Assembly (NCBI GenBank): GCA_020852655.1
Contig: JADZAI010000100.1
Location: 76,135 to 123,057 of the forward strand
Length of the DNA: 46,923 nucleotides
Source: Alphaproteobacteria bacterium
GTDB lineage: Bacteria > Pseudomonadota > Alphaproteobacteria > Micropepsales > Micropepsaceae
Direction: 5' to 3'
A program made the position numbers and the translations under genes. Of this stretch, positions 23,718 through 32,158 are shown piece by piece. Below the pieces are notes generated by a model that saw only the letters and a list, made by a program, of their open reading frames with translations, was not told where the DNA came from and did not search any database. Numbering within the stretch: the stretch's first letter is position 1; every line of letters begins with the position of its first letter.

Positions 23718-25294
23718 GCCGCGCCCTGCGTTTCCTCCGCGCCCTCCTGCTGCTGGTCGCAGCCGTCGCCGCGGCACCGGCTTATGCAGCGGGACCGACG
23801 CTCGTGCGTGCCAACGGCAACGAGCCCGGCACGCTCGATCCGCAGAAATACATGCTCCTCTCGGAGGACACGATCCTGCGCGATCTGTTCGAAGGCCTGA
23901 CGACGCAGGACGAGAACAACCGCTTCGTCGCCGGCGCCGCCGAGAGCTGGGTCACGTCGGACGACGGCCTCGTCTGGACGTTCAAGCTGCGCCCCGGCTT
24001 GACCTGGTCCGACGGGGTGCCGCTGACGGCGGAGGACTTCGTCGCCGGCATGCGGCGCGCGGTCGATCCGAAGACCGGCGCGCCCTACGCACCGCTGGCG
24101 CTGAAGCTGCTGCACGCGCCGGAGATTCTCGCCGGCAAGATGCCGCCGGAGTCGCTTGGCGTCGAAGCGCCGGATGCGACGACGGTGATCGTGAAGCTCG
24201 CGGTGCCGTCGCCGCTGGTGCCGTATCTGTTGTCGCAGCCGATCTTCTCGCCTGTGCCGCGGCATGCCTTGGCAGCGCGGGGCGACGACTGGATCAAGCC
24301 CGGCGTCATGGTCAGCAACGGCGCCTACGCGCTCGCGCAGTGGGATCCGTCGGTCGAAGTGCGCCTGAAGCGCAACCCGCATTTCCACGCCGTGTCCTCG
24401 GTGCATGTAGCGGAAGTCGTGTTCCTTCCGTCCGATGACGAGGAGATGGCGCTCCGGCGCTATCGCGCAGGCGAGATCGATGTGCTGCCGGCCATCCCGG
24501 TCGCCAAGCTCGAGTGGGCGCTGCGCACGGTGCCGGACCAATTGTCGCTGCTGCCGGTGACCCAGATACGCTATCTCGAAATCAACCACACGCGCGGCAA
24601 GCTGAAGGATGTGCGCGTCCGCCGCGCATTGGCGATGGCGATCGATCGCGACACCCTGGCCGGGCGGCTGATGTACAGCGCCGCCATTCCGGCCTACGGC
24701 ATCGCACCGCGCGAAGAGGACGGCTATCGCGGTGCTGATTTCGACTTCGCCAACCTGCCCGAAGCGGCCCGGCTGGCCGAAGCGCAGCGGCTGCTTGCGG
24801 AAGCCGGCTACGGCAAGGACAACCCGCTGGTCATCGAACTGCGCTCGCCGGCCGACGCGTGGGCAAAGTCCGTGGCGGTCGCCATCACCGCCATGTGGCA
24901 GAAAGCCGGCGTTCAGGCCGAGGCGCGGATCGAAGAGGCGCGCAGCCACTACGCTGCGGTGCGCCAGGGCGACTTCGACATCGCAATGACGTCCCTCTTC
25001 GCCTCCAACGATCCGGAGCAGTTCTTCTGGCTGTTCCAGACCGGCAACGTCATGAATGCCAGCGGCTTCAGCGACCCTGAGTTCGACAGGCTGTCGCTCG
25101 ACGCCGAGGCGACGATGGAACTGACCCCGCGCTATCGGCGCTTCGCCGAAGCCGAAGCGGTGCTCGATCGTCAGGTCGCCGCAATCCCGCTTTTCTGGAC
25201 GCTCCAGGCGACGCTGATTGCGGAACGGGTCAAGGGGCTGCAACCGACGCCCACTGGCCTTACGCGCTCGCGCTACGCTACCCTTGCGCCATGA
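23714..25294 (+). CDS. Oligopeptide ABC transporter substrate-binding protein (OppA type), copy 2
   Basis: A 526-residue paralogue of the upstream gene. It starts with GTG in the GTGA that also holds the stop of copy 1. The signal peptide is LRFLRALLLLVAAVAAAPAYA. The mature start RANGNEPGTLDPQKYMLLSE, then LTTQDENNRF, WTFKLRPGLTWSDG, VSNGAYALAQWDPS and the tail TGLTRSRYATLAP are nearly parallel in all three. Ligand pockets probably differ because the middle region (about 250-400) is less alike. The stop overlaps copy 3 by ATGA. Confidence 0.88.
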   Translation: MSRALRFLRALLLLVAAVAAAPAYAAGPTLVRANGNEPGTLDPQKYMLLSEDTILRDLFEGLTTQDENNRFVAGAAESWVTSDDGLVWTFKLRPGLTWSDGVPLTAEDFVAGMRRAVDPKTGAPYAPLALKLLHAPEILAGKMPPESLGVEAPDATTVIVKLAVPSPLVPYLLSQPIFSPVPRHALAARGDDWIKPGVMVSNGAYALAQWDPSVEVRLKRNPHFHAVSSVHVAEVVFLPSDDEEMALRRYRAGEIDVLPAIPVAKLEWALRTVPDQLSLLPVTQIRYLEINHTRGKLKDVRVRRALAMAIDRDTLAGRLMYSAAIPAYGIAPREEDGYRGADFDFANLPEAARLAEAQRLLAEAGYGKDNPLVIELRSPADAWAKSVAVAITAMWQKAGVQAEARIEEARSHYAAVRQGDFDIAMTSLFASNDPEQFFWLFQTGNVMNASGFSDPEFDRLSLDAEATMELTPRYRRFAEAEAVLDRQVAAIPLFWTLQATLIAERVKGLQPTPTGLTRSRYATLAP

Positions 25295-26865
25295 CCTCTC
25301 GTATTTTCGGGTTGATCCTCGCGGCATTTGCCTGGGGCAGCCTCGCCTACGCCGGCGCCGCCGACGGCGTCTTCAACCGCGCCAACGGCAACGAGCCGGA
25401 TACGCTGGACCCGCAGAAATACGAGTTGATCTCCGAGAACAACATCCTGCGCGACCTGTTCGAAGGCCTGACGACGCAGGACGAGAATAATCACGTCGTG
25501 CCCGGGCAGGCCGAGAGTTGGACGATCTCGAACGACGGACTGGTGTGGACCTTCAAGCTGCGCGAAGGCCTGAAATGGTCGGATGGCGCGCCGCTGTCGG
25601 CGGAGGACTTCGTGCTCGGTGCGCGGCGCCTCGCGGACCCTAAGACGGCGGCGAAGATTCCCGATGGTGTGTTCAAGCTGGCGAACGGACGCGACATCGT
25701 CGAGGGACGAAAGCCGCCTGAGGAACTCGGCATCGCGGCACCCGACGCGCGGACCGTCGTCGTGACGCTGGCGGTGCGCTCACCGATCATCCCCATCACG
25801 ATGTGGCAGACGACCTTCGTACCGGTGCCGCACCACATCTACGCGCAGTTCGGCGAAGACTGGGTGAAGCCGGAGCACATCGTCACGAACGGCGCGTATA
25901 CGCTGGTGTCCTGGGATCCTTCGGACCACGTCACCGTCCGGAAGAACCCGTATTTCCGCGCGGCCGACACCGTCGCGATCGAGACCGTGAATTTCTATCC
26001 CTCCGACGACAACGAGATGGCGCTGAAGCGCTTCCGCGCCGGCGAGATCGACTTCGTGCCGCAACTGCCACCGTCAAAGATCGACTGGGCCAAGGCGACG
26101 GTGCCGGAGGCGTTGCAGATGACGCCGGTCATGCAATTCCGCTATCTCGCGATGAACCAGGCGCGCGACGCCTTCAAGGACAAGCGCGTACGGCGGGCGC
26201 TGGCCCTGCTGGTCGACCGCGAGACGATCGCCAATTCACTGATGCACGGCGCCGCCCTGCCCGCCTACGGCATCGTGCCGCGCGCGCTGGAGAACTATGC
26301 CGGCGCCGAACTCGACTTCAAGGCGATGGCGAAGCCACAGCGGATCGCGGAAGCCAAGCGCCTGCTGGCAGAAATGGGCTACGGACCGAGCAGTCCGCTG
26401 AGCTTCGAATTCCGGACGATGAGCGACGCCTGGGCGAAGCCGGTGGCGACGGCGATCCTCGCGATGTGGAAATCCGCCGGCATCAACGTCACGCTGAAAT
26501 CCGCCGAAGGCCGCAGCCATTTCGCAGCGCTGACGGCGGGCGACTATGACGTCGCGCTCTCGGGCTGGCAGGGGACGGACGATCCGGAGGAGTTCATGTG
26601 GCTCTTCCAGGCCGGCGGCGGCATCAACGACAGCAAATACGCCAACCCCGCCTTCGACGACGCCCGCCGCGACGCCGAGCAGACCATGGACATGGCGGCA
26701 CGCTACGCCCGCTATGCCGATGCCGAGAAGATCCTGCTGGACGACGTCGCGACCATCCCGGTGTTCTGGACGGTGATCCCGGTGCTCGTCTCGCCGGAGG
26801 TGCACGGCTTCAAGGCAACGCCCACCGGCCTCACCCGCAGCCGCTACGCGACGTTCGGCCGCTAG
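25291..26865 (+). CDS. Oligopeptide ABC transporter substrate-binding protein (OppA type), copy 3
   Basis: A 524-residue paralogue, start fixed by the ATGA overlap at 25291. Signal peptide FGLILAAFAWGSLAYAGA. Core motifs NRANGNEPDTLDPQKYELIS, LTTQDENNHV, WTFKLREGLKWSDG, VTNGAYTLVSWDPS and TGLTRSRYATFGR match copy 2 most closely. Like its siblings it lacks a lipobox, so it should be a soluble periplasmic binder. The run of three suggests ligand diversification served by a shared transporter encoded elsewhere. It converges on the acyl-CoA dehydrogenase operon with 4 bases between stops. Confidence 0.88.
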   Translation: MTSRIFGLILAAFAWGSLAYAGAADGVFNRANGNEPDTLDPQKYELISENNILRDLFEGLTTQDENNHVVPGQAESWTISNDGLVWTFKLREGLKWSDGAPLSAEDFVLGARRLADPKTAAKIPDGVFKLANGRDIVEGRKPPEELGIAAPDARTVVVTLAVRSPIIPITMWQTTFVPVPHHIYAQFGEDWVKPEHIVTNGAYTLVSWDPSDHVTVRKNPYFRAADTVAIETVNFYPSDDNEMALKRFRAGEIDFVPQLPPSKIDWAKATVPEALQMTPVMQFRYLAMNQARDAFKDKRVRRALALLVDRETIANSLMHGAALPAYGIVPRALENYAGAELDFKAMAKPQRIAEAKRLLAEMGYGPSSPLSFEFRTMSDAWAKPVATAILAMWKSAGINVTLKSAEGRSHFAALTAGDYDVALSGWQGTDDPEEFMWLFQAGGGINDSKYANPAFDDARRDAEQTMDMAARYARYADAEKILLDDVATIPVFWTVIPVLVSPEVHGFKATPTGLTRSRYATFGR

Positions 26866-26869
26866 GGCC

Positions 26870-28084
26870 TCAGAGCCCCAGCACCGCCTTCGCCATGATG
26901 TTGCGCTGAATCTCGTTCGAGCCGGCGTAGATCGAGGCCTTGCGGACGCTGAAATAATACGGCGCCGATGTCGCCGCATAGCCCGGTCCGGGGCGCGGTT
27001 CGTTGGAGCCGCGGGTTTGCGTGTCCTGGACGAAAGGCTGGACGTAGTTGCCGACCGCTTCGAGGGTCAGCGCCGCGACCTCCTGCTGGAGTTCGGTGCC
27101 GCGGCATTTCAGCATCGAGGATTCGGGCCCGACCGGCTGGCCGCTCGACAGCGCAGAGAAGGTGCGCAGCTCGACGAATTCCATAGCGCTGATCTGGATG
27201 TCGATCTCGGAGAGCTTCCGCAGGAAATCCGGATCGCCGATGAGGCGCGAGCCCGTGCCCGCGTCTTCCTGCGAAGCGATCTTGCGCGTCTTGGCCAGCG
27301 AGCGGCGAAGGCCCGGGGCGTAAGGGTTGCCGCGTTCGAACTGGAGCAGATATTTCGCGTAGGTCCAGCCTTCACCGGGCTTGCCTATGAGGTTTTCCTT
27401 CGGGACCCTTACGTCGTTGTAGAAGACCTGATTGATCTCCTGGCGCCCTTCCGGCGGTCCGTCGAGTGTCGGCAGCGCGCGCACTTCGATGCCCGGCGTC
27501 TTCATGTCGACCAGGATGAAGCTGATGCCTTCCTGCGTCTTGCCGCTGTTGTCGGTGCGGACGAGGTTGAACATCCAGTCGGCGTATTGCGCGAGCGTCG
27601 TCCAGATCTTCGAACCGTTCAGCAGGTAGTGGTCGCCCTTGTCCTCGCACTTCATCTGGAGCGAGGCGAGGTCGGAGCCCGAACCCGGCTCCGAATAGCC
27701 CTGGCACCACCACACATCGGAACGCAGAATCTTCGGCAGGTGCTCTTTCTTCTGCGCCTCGCTGCCGAACTTCATGATGACCGGCGCGACCATCTTCATG
27801 CCGAACGCCGTCACGCCGGGCGCGCCGGCGGCGGTGATCTCGAGCTCGTAGAGATATTTCTGCGCCGGCGTCCAGCCGGTGCCGCCGTGTTCCTTCGGCC
27901 AGTTGGCCGCCGCCCAGCCCTTTTCGTACAGGCGTTTCTGCCAGCGGACGTGGGCGTCCTTGCTCATATAGCCGTTCTTCGAGTTCGCCAGTTGGTGGCG
28001 CATATCCTCGTCGAACGCGTCGGCGATGAAGGCACGGACCTCGTCGCGAAAGGCGAGATCTTCTTTCGAGAATGCGAGGTCCAT
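26870..28084 (-). CDS. Acyl-CoA dehydrogenase, PimC-like large subunit type
   Basis: A 404-residue flavoprotein, last gene of an operon with the crotonase and ABM protein (12 bases after the latter). Key parts are WWCQGYSEPGSGSDLASL (FAD and substrate loop), LNGSKIWTTLAQYADWMF, and YAGSNEIQRNIMAKAVLGL at the C-terminus. The position of the MCAD-type Glu is Ala in YAGSNE, so the base is probably the Glu of QFERGN on helix G, as in isovaleryl-CoA dehydrogenase. This is inference. It oxidises an acyl-CoA to the 2-enoyl form, passing electrons to ETF. It resembles the larger partner of heterodimeric dehydrogenases, yet no small partner is adjacent here. Confidence 0.9.
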   Translation of the reverse strand: MDLAFSKEDLAFRDEVRAFIADAFDEDMRHQLANSKNGYMSKDAHVRWQKRLYEKGWAAANWPKEHGGTGWTPAQKYLYELEITAAGAPGVTAFGMKMVAPVIMKFGSEAQKKEHLPKILRSDVWWCQGYSEPGSGSDLASLQMKCEDKGDHYLLNGSKIWTTLAQYADWMFNLVRTDNSGKTQEGISFILVDMKTPGIEVRALPTLDGPPEGRQEINQVFYNDVRVPKENLIGKPGEGWTYAKYLLQFERGNPYAPGLRRSLAKTRKIASQEDAGTGSRLIGDPDFLRKLSEIDIQISAMEFVELRTFSALSSGQPVGPESSMLKCRGTELQQEVAALTLEAVGNYVQPFVQDTQTRGSNEPRPGPGYAATSAPYYFSVRKASIYAGSNEIQRNIMAKAVLGL

Positions 28085-28096
28085 GACCTTGAGCCC

Positions 28097-28384
28097 TTAC
28101 GAGACCTTAGGGAAACGCTTCACGTCCGGACGGCCGGCCATGAACGGACCCATCTTGGCGCCGAGCGTCTTGAAGTGCTCGGTCTGGCCATGCGTCTTCA
28201 TCGCCTCCTCGTCGGCGTACTGCTCGAAGACGTAGTAGGTGTCTTCCTCGCCGCGGAAGAGATCGTATTGCAGGCAACCCTTCTCGTTGGCCCGCACGGC
28301 CGCCTGAAGATCGCCGAACGCCTTCTCGAAATCCCCACCCTTGCCGGGCTGGGTCTTGATGATGGCGAGAATTCCCTGGGACAT
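28097..28384 (-). CDS. Antibiotic biosynthesis monooxygenase (ABM/YgiN-like) domain protein
   Basis: A 95-residue single ABM domain from ATG 28384, preceded by AGAGGA. The pattern is GILAIIKTQPGKGGDFEKAF, the central CLQYDLFRGEEDTYYVFEQY and EHFKTLGAKMGPFMAGRPDV, the dimeric alpha/beta barrel of YgiN and related quinol monooxygenases. Such small proteins oxidise quinols or aromatic compounds without a cofactor, though many have no known activity. Sitting between the crotonase and acyl-CoA dehydrogenase genes it may act on an aromatic or polyketide-like intermediate; that is only context. Confidence 0.85.
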   Translation of the reverse strand: MSQGILAIIKTQPGKGGDFEKAFGDLQAAVRANEKGCLQYDLFRGEEDTYYVFEQYADEEAMKTHGQTEHFKTLGAKMGPFMAGRPDVKRFPKVS

Positions 28385-28461
28385 GATGCGTTTCCTCTCG
28401 TTTTCGCGGGCCGGACCGTAGCCGCCCGCGCCATTTGGATGCAAGGCACGACGGGCCGCGT

Positions 28462-29259
28462 TCAGCGGCCCCGATAGACGGCCGGGCGCTTGTCCAGGAA
28501 CGCCGCAACCGCCTCGGCGTGATCTTCGGTGTGATGCGCCAGCGCCTGCATCCCGGCCGACAGCTCCATCACGTTGTCGAAGCTGTTCGAGATGCCCTCG
28601 CGCAGCAGGCGCTTGGTCATGCGGAGCACATCGGGCGGCTGCTGCGCAATCTTGCCGGCGAGCTTGCGCGCTTCAGTCATGAGATCGGCGGCGGGAACGA
28701 CGCGGCTGACGAGCCCCCAGGACAAGGCGGTCGGTGCGTCGATCGTTTCGCCGGCGAAGAGGAGTTCCGACGCCCGCGCCATGCCGATGACACGCGGCAG
28801 CAGCCACGCCCCGCCATCGCCGGGGACCAGGCCGATCTTCAGGAAAGTCGCGCCGAAGATGGCGCTGTCGGCGGCGATGCGGGTGTCCGCCAAGCAGGCG
28901 ACGTCGTTGCCGAGGCCGATCGCCGGACCGTTGACGGCGGCAATCATCGGCACCTCGATGCCCCAGAGACTCTTGACGATGCGGTGGATGCCGTTCCGAT
29001 AGCTTTCCCGGATCGCGACCGCGGGACCGGCGAACGCTCCGCCCTTCTCGCGCATCGCCTTCACGTTGCCGCCGGCGGAGAACGCCTTGCCGGCGCCGGT
29101 CAGAATGACGCAGCGCACCTCGCGATCCTCGTTAACGCGAGCTGCCGCTCCGGCATAGAGCGGGCCGTCTCCCTCTTCACCGAGAGGATTGCGGCTGTCG
29201 GGCCGGTTAATGGTCAGCGTGACGATGGGACCATCTTTTTCAAACAGTAGCGCGGACAT
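28462..29259 (-). CDS. Crotonase-superfamily enzyme (enoyl-CoA hydratase/isomerase)
   Basis: A 265-residue crotonase. The oxyanion hole is present in FSAGGNVKAM and NGPAIGLGND. The two Glu residues of true hydratases are not: the first position is Asp119 and the second, in IFGATFLKIGL, is Phe139. Instead an Asp lies in LVPGDGGAWLLPR (Asp148), the arrangement of PaaG-like isomerases. So it may isomerise or hydrolyse an acyl-CoA rather than hydrate it. It is the first gene of the operon that continues with the ABM protein and acyl-CoA dehydrogenase. A GTTGACGCAAC motif lies 61 bases upstream. Confidence 0.87.
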   Translation of the reverse strand: MSALLFEKDGPIVTLTINRPDSRNPLGEEGDGPLYAGAAARVNEDREVRCVILTGAGKAFSAGGNVKAMREKGGAFAGPAVAIRESYRNGIHRIVKSLWGIEVPMIAAVNGPAIGLGNDVACLADTRIAADSAIFGATFLKIGLVPGDGGAWLLPRVIGMARASELLFAGETIDAPTALSWGLVSRVVPAADLMTEARKLAGKIAQQPPDVLRMTKRLLREGISNSFDNVMELSAGMQALAHHTEDHAEAVAAFLDKRPAVYRGR

Positions 29260-29336
29260 CAGGGCTCCTCGGGTCAGAATTCATATACGGAAGGTTACGG
29301 CGACGGTGCAATTTTCATGGTTGACGCAACGGATCC

Positions 29337-30794
29337 TTGAACGCGCTGCCCTATCGTCGGCGCGTGGGAAGCAACACTCTTCAAGAGGCGCCGGCGGGTC
29401 TTGCCCGTCTCACCGCGCGACTGAAAGACGGGATCGACGATCTCGTCGATCCGAGCGATTCCCATAAGCGTGCGATCCGGCTGGAGCAGCTCAAGCTGGC
29501 GGCGCGAAACAGCCTTGCCTCGCTTGGCAAGGTCAACCTCATGGCAGGCGTGATTGCCGGCGGCCTGATGGCGTGGAGCCCGTGGATATCGCTCGTCCTA
29601 TGGTGGGCGGCCATGAGCGCAAGCGCCGTTGCGATGCGCCGCTTCCTGGCGCCCTACGTGAACGGTCGCATCGAGCCAAGTCAGCTCAAGAGCGCAACCA
29701 TCCGGTTTTTCTGGTGCAACACGGCGCAGATGGTCCTGTTCGTCGCCGTCGCGCCGATAGGCTATCCGCCCGACGCGCCGATGGGCCAGGCGTTCGTGAT
29801 GCTGGTCCTTGCGGCCACCATGGCAAGCGTCTCGTCGATCACCGGGCCGTGCCGCCCTATCTTCGTCTCGGACATGCTGCCGACATGCCTTGCGGCCGTG
29901 CTGACGCCGCTGATCCTCAGTGGCTGGGCGGGTGTCCCGGCGGCGGCCCTCGCGACGCTGTTCGCAGTGCTCATGTACGACAATGCCAACGGCACCTATG
30001 AGCTTGCCGAGAACGCCTTGCGGTTGAACGACCAGAACGAGGCCCTCATCCACCGGCTGCGCGCGGCGGACAAGGCCAAGGGCGAATTCCTCGCCAACAT
30101 GAGTCACGAGTTGCGGACACCGCTCAATGCGATCCTCGGGTTTTCGGAGGTCATGAAGGATGAGCTGATCGGCCCGATCGGCAGCGCAAAATACCGATCC
30201 TACGCGGGTGACATTCACGCCAGCGGGCAGCATCTCCTGGGCCTCGTCAACGATGTCCTGGACCTGGCCAAGATCGAGGCGGGCCGCGCCGAATTGGCGG
30301 ACGACCTGCTCGCGCTCAGCCGCATCGTCGATTCCTCGTTCAATCTTTTTCGCATCCAGGCAGAGCGCAGCGGGATCACGCTGGAGACGTCGGTCGGCGA
30401 GGATTTCCTGCTGCGATGGGATCAGCGCGCGGCACGGCAGATCGTGCTGAACCTCATGTCAAACGCGCTGAAATTCACGCCTCGCGGAGGGACGATCACG
30501 ATTTCGGCGCATCGAAGGCCCGACGGCGGCGCCGCAATCGCCTTCCGAGACACCGGATGCGGAATTGCCCCTGAGCTTCACGAACAAATATTCGAGGCGT
30601 TCGGCCAGGGCCGGCACGACCTGGCGGTCAAGGACAAGGGCACCGGCCTCGGCCTCGCGATCGTCAAGGGCCTGGTCGAGCTTCACGGCGGCAGGCTGAC
30701 GCTCGACAGCGCGGTCGGACAAGGGGCGGCGTTCACCATCCTCATTCCCGCCGATCGGGTCGTCGCACCGGTCGTCATGATGAGAGCGGCATGA
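29337..30794 (+). CDS. Membrane histidine kinase, DivJ/PdhS-like, first of a tandem pair
   Basis: A sensor kinase of about 485 residues. TTG 29337 or GTG 29364 could start it; no ATG fits. About five or six hydrophobic helices (residues 65-225) with little periplasmic domain are followed by a HisKA domain with His257 in SHELRTPLNAILGFSE, then IEAGRAEL and a HATPase domain (QIVLNLMSNALKFTPRGG, DTGCGIAP, GTGLGLAIVKG). The HisKA sequence with YAGDIHASGQHLLGLVNDVLDLAK is typical of the alphaproteobacterial DivJ/PleC/PdhS group that controls DivK and cell cycle or envelope signalling. No response regulator adjoins. Its stop overlaps the second kinase by ATGA. Confidence 0.88.
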   Translation: MNALPYRRRVGSNTLQEAPAGLARLTARLKDGIDDLVDPSDSHKRAIRLEQLKLAARNSLASLGKVNLMAGVIAGGLMAWSPWISLVLWWAAMSASAVAMRRFLAPYVNGRIEPSQLKSATIRFFWCNTAQMVLFVAVAPIGYPPDAPMGQAFVMLVLAATMASVSSITGPCRPIFVSDMLPTCLAAVLTPLILSGWAGVPAAALATLFAVLMYDNANGTYELAENALRLNDQNEALIHRLRAADKAKGEFLANMSHELRTPLNAILGFSEVMKDELIGPIGSAKYRSYAGDIHASGQHLLGLVNDVLDLAKIEAGRAELADDLLALSRIVDSSFNLFRIQAERSGITLETSVGEDFLLRWDQRAARQIVLNLMSNALKFTPRGGTITISAHRRPDGGAAIAFRDTGCGIAPELHEQIFEAFGQGRHDLAVKDKGTGLGLAIVKGLVELHGGRLTLDSAVGQGAAFTILIPADRVVAPVVMMRAA

Positions 30795-32158
30795 GCGCGC
30801 TCTCCCCTCACCTCGCGGAGCAACTGGCTCGCGACCAGATGACCGATGTGGCGCGCACGACCTTGCGTGAAATCGCGCTGATGCCGGTGACCGGCCTGGG
30901 GCTGGCGATATTCGGTTCGATCTTCATCGACAAGCCGCAAAGCCTCGCCTGGCTCATGGCGATGCTGGGCGCAGCCCTCGTTCAACATGTCGCATGCACG
31001 CGGCTGCTGAAGCTGGAACAGGGCGCGGCATGGCGCAGCGCTGCGCGGTTCATGATCGGCGCCAGCCTGCTGCACAACATGATCGTGTCGGCCTTCACGG
31101 TGATCCTGTGGCGCTCGGGCGCGAACGAGATCAACCTCGTCCTGCTGATGATATCGATGGCGAGCGTGACCTTCAGCGTTTCGCTTACCTCGTCATCGCT
31201 CGTCCTGTTTCCGGTCAACATCGCGATCTACACGGGAACGAGCATTGCGATGTGCCTGATCGAAGGCGGCGCGTTCTTCAATGCCGTGGGCGTGCTGGGC
31301 ACGCTCTATTGCGTGGTGGTCGCGAACAGCGGGTACAGCGGCTATCTCCGCATGCGATCCATGTTGATGCTCGGCTATGAGCGCGACGGGCTGATCGCGA
31401 AACTCCGCGACGCGAGCCGGGCGAAGAGCGCCTTTCTCGCGAATATGAGCCACGAGCTGCGGACGCCGCTGAATGCGATCCTGGGTTTTTCCGAGATCAT
31501 CAAGGACGAGATCATGGGGCCCGCAGCGGGGCCGCTATACCGGGGCTATGCCGGCGACATCCACAGCAGCGGGCAGCATCTGCTTGGCCTGGTGAACGAT
31601 ATTCTGGATCTCGCGAAGATCGAAGCCGGCCGGTTCGAAATCGCCGACAGTACCTTTGCCGTCGAGGATCTCGTGGACGAGGTCTTCAAGCTCATGCGGG
31701 TTCAGGCGCGCAAGAGTCGCGTCCTGCTGGCCAAGGATATCGGCCGCTCGATATCGATCCGATGGGATCGTCGCGCGGCCAAGCAGATCCTGCTCAACCT
31801 GATGTCCAATGCGCTGAAGTTCACCCCGGCCGGCGGACACGTCGCCGTTTCGGCCGGCATGGCGGCGGATGGCGGCGCCTGGGTAAGAGTCAAAGACTCG
31901 GGCTGCGGCATCGATCCCAAGGATCATGGCCGCGTATTCGAGACGTTCGGGCAGGCACGTCACGACATTGCCGTCAGCGACAAGAGCACCGGGCTGGGCT
32001 TGCCGATCGCGCGGGGGCTGGTCGAAGCCCATGGCGGCGCCATCACGCTGGAAAGCGCCGTCGGACGCGGCGCTGCCTTCACCATTCACATGCCGGCTGA
32101 TCGCGTAGCGCCGCGCGAGCCGGCATCGACCGGCTCGGCCCGCGCGGTCGCAGCCTAG
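30791..32158 (+). CDS. Membrane histidine kinase, DivJ/PdhS-like, second of a tandem pair
   Basis: A 455-residue paralogue of the preceding kinase, coupled by ATGA. Several helices (about 30-185) precede HisKA with His221 in MSHELRTPLNAILGFSEII and the same YAGDIHSSGQHLLGLVNDILDLAK segment, then N-box NLMSNALKFTPAGG, DSGCGIDP and STGLGLPIARG. The input helices differ from those of the first kinase, so each may sense something else while sharing an output. They may form heterodimers. The convergent small-subunit acyl-CoA dehydrogenase shares its stop (CTAG). Confidence 0.88.
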   Translation: MSALSPHLAEQLARDQMTDVARTTLREIALMPVTGLGLAIFGSIFIDKPQSLAWLMAMLGAALVQHVACTRLLKLEQGAAWRSAARFMIGASLLHNMIVSAFTVILWRSGANEINLVLLMISMASVTFSVSLTSSSLVLFPVNIAIYTGTSIAMCLIEGGAFFNAVGVLGTLYCVVVANSGYSGYLRMRSMLMLGYERDGLIAKLRDASRAKSAFLANMSHELRTPLNAILGFSEIIKDEIMGPAAGPLYRGYAGDIHSSGQHLLGLVNDILDLAKIEAGRFEIADSTFAVEDLVDEVFKLMRVQARKSRVLLAKDIGRSISIRWDRRAAKQILLNLMSNALKFTPAGGHVAVSAGMAADGGAWVRVKDSGCGIDPKDHGRVFETFGQARHDIAVSDKSTGLGLPIARGLVEAHGGAITLESAVGRGAAFTIHMPADRVAPREPASTGSARAVAA

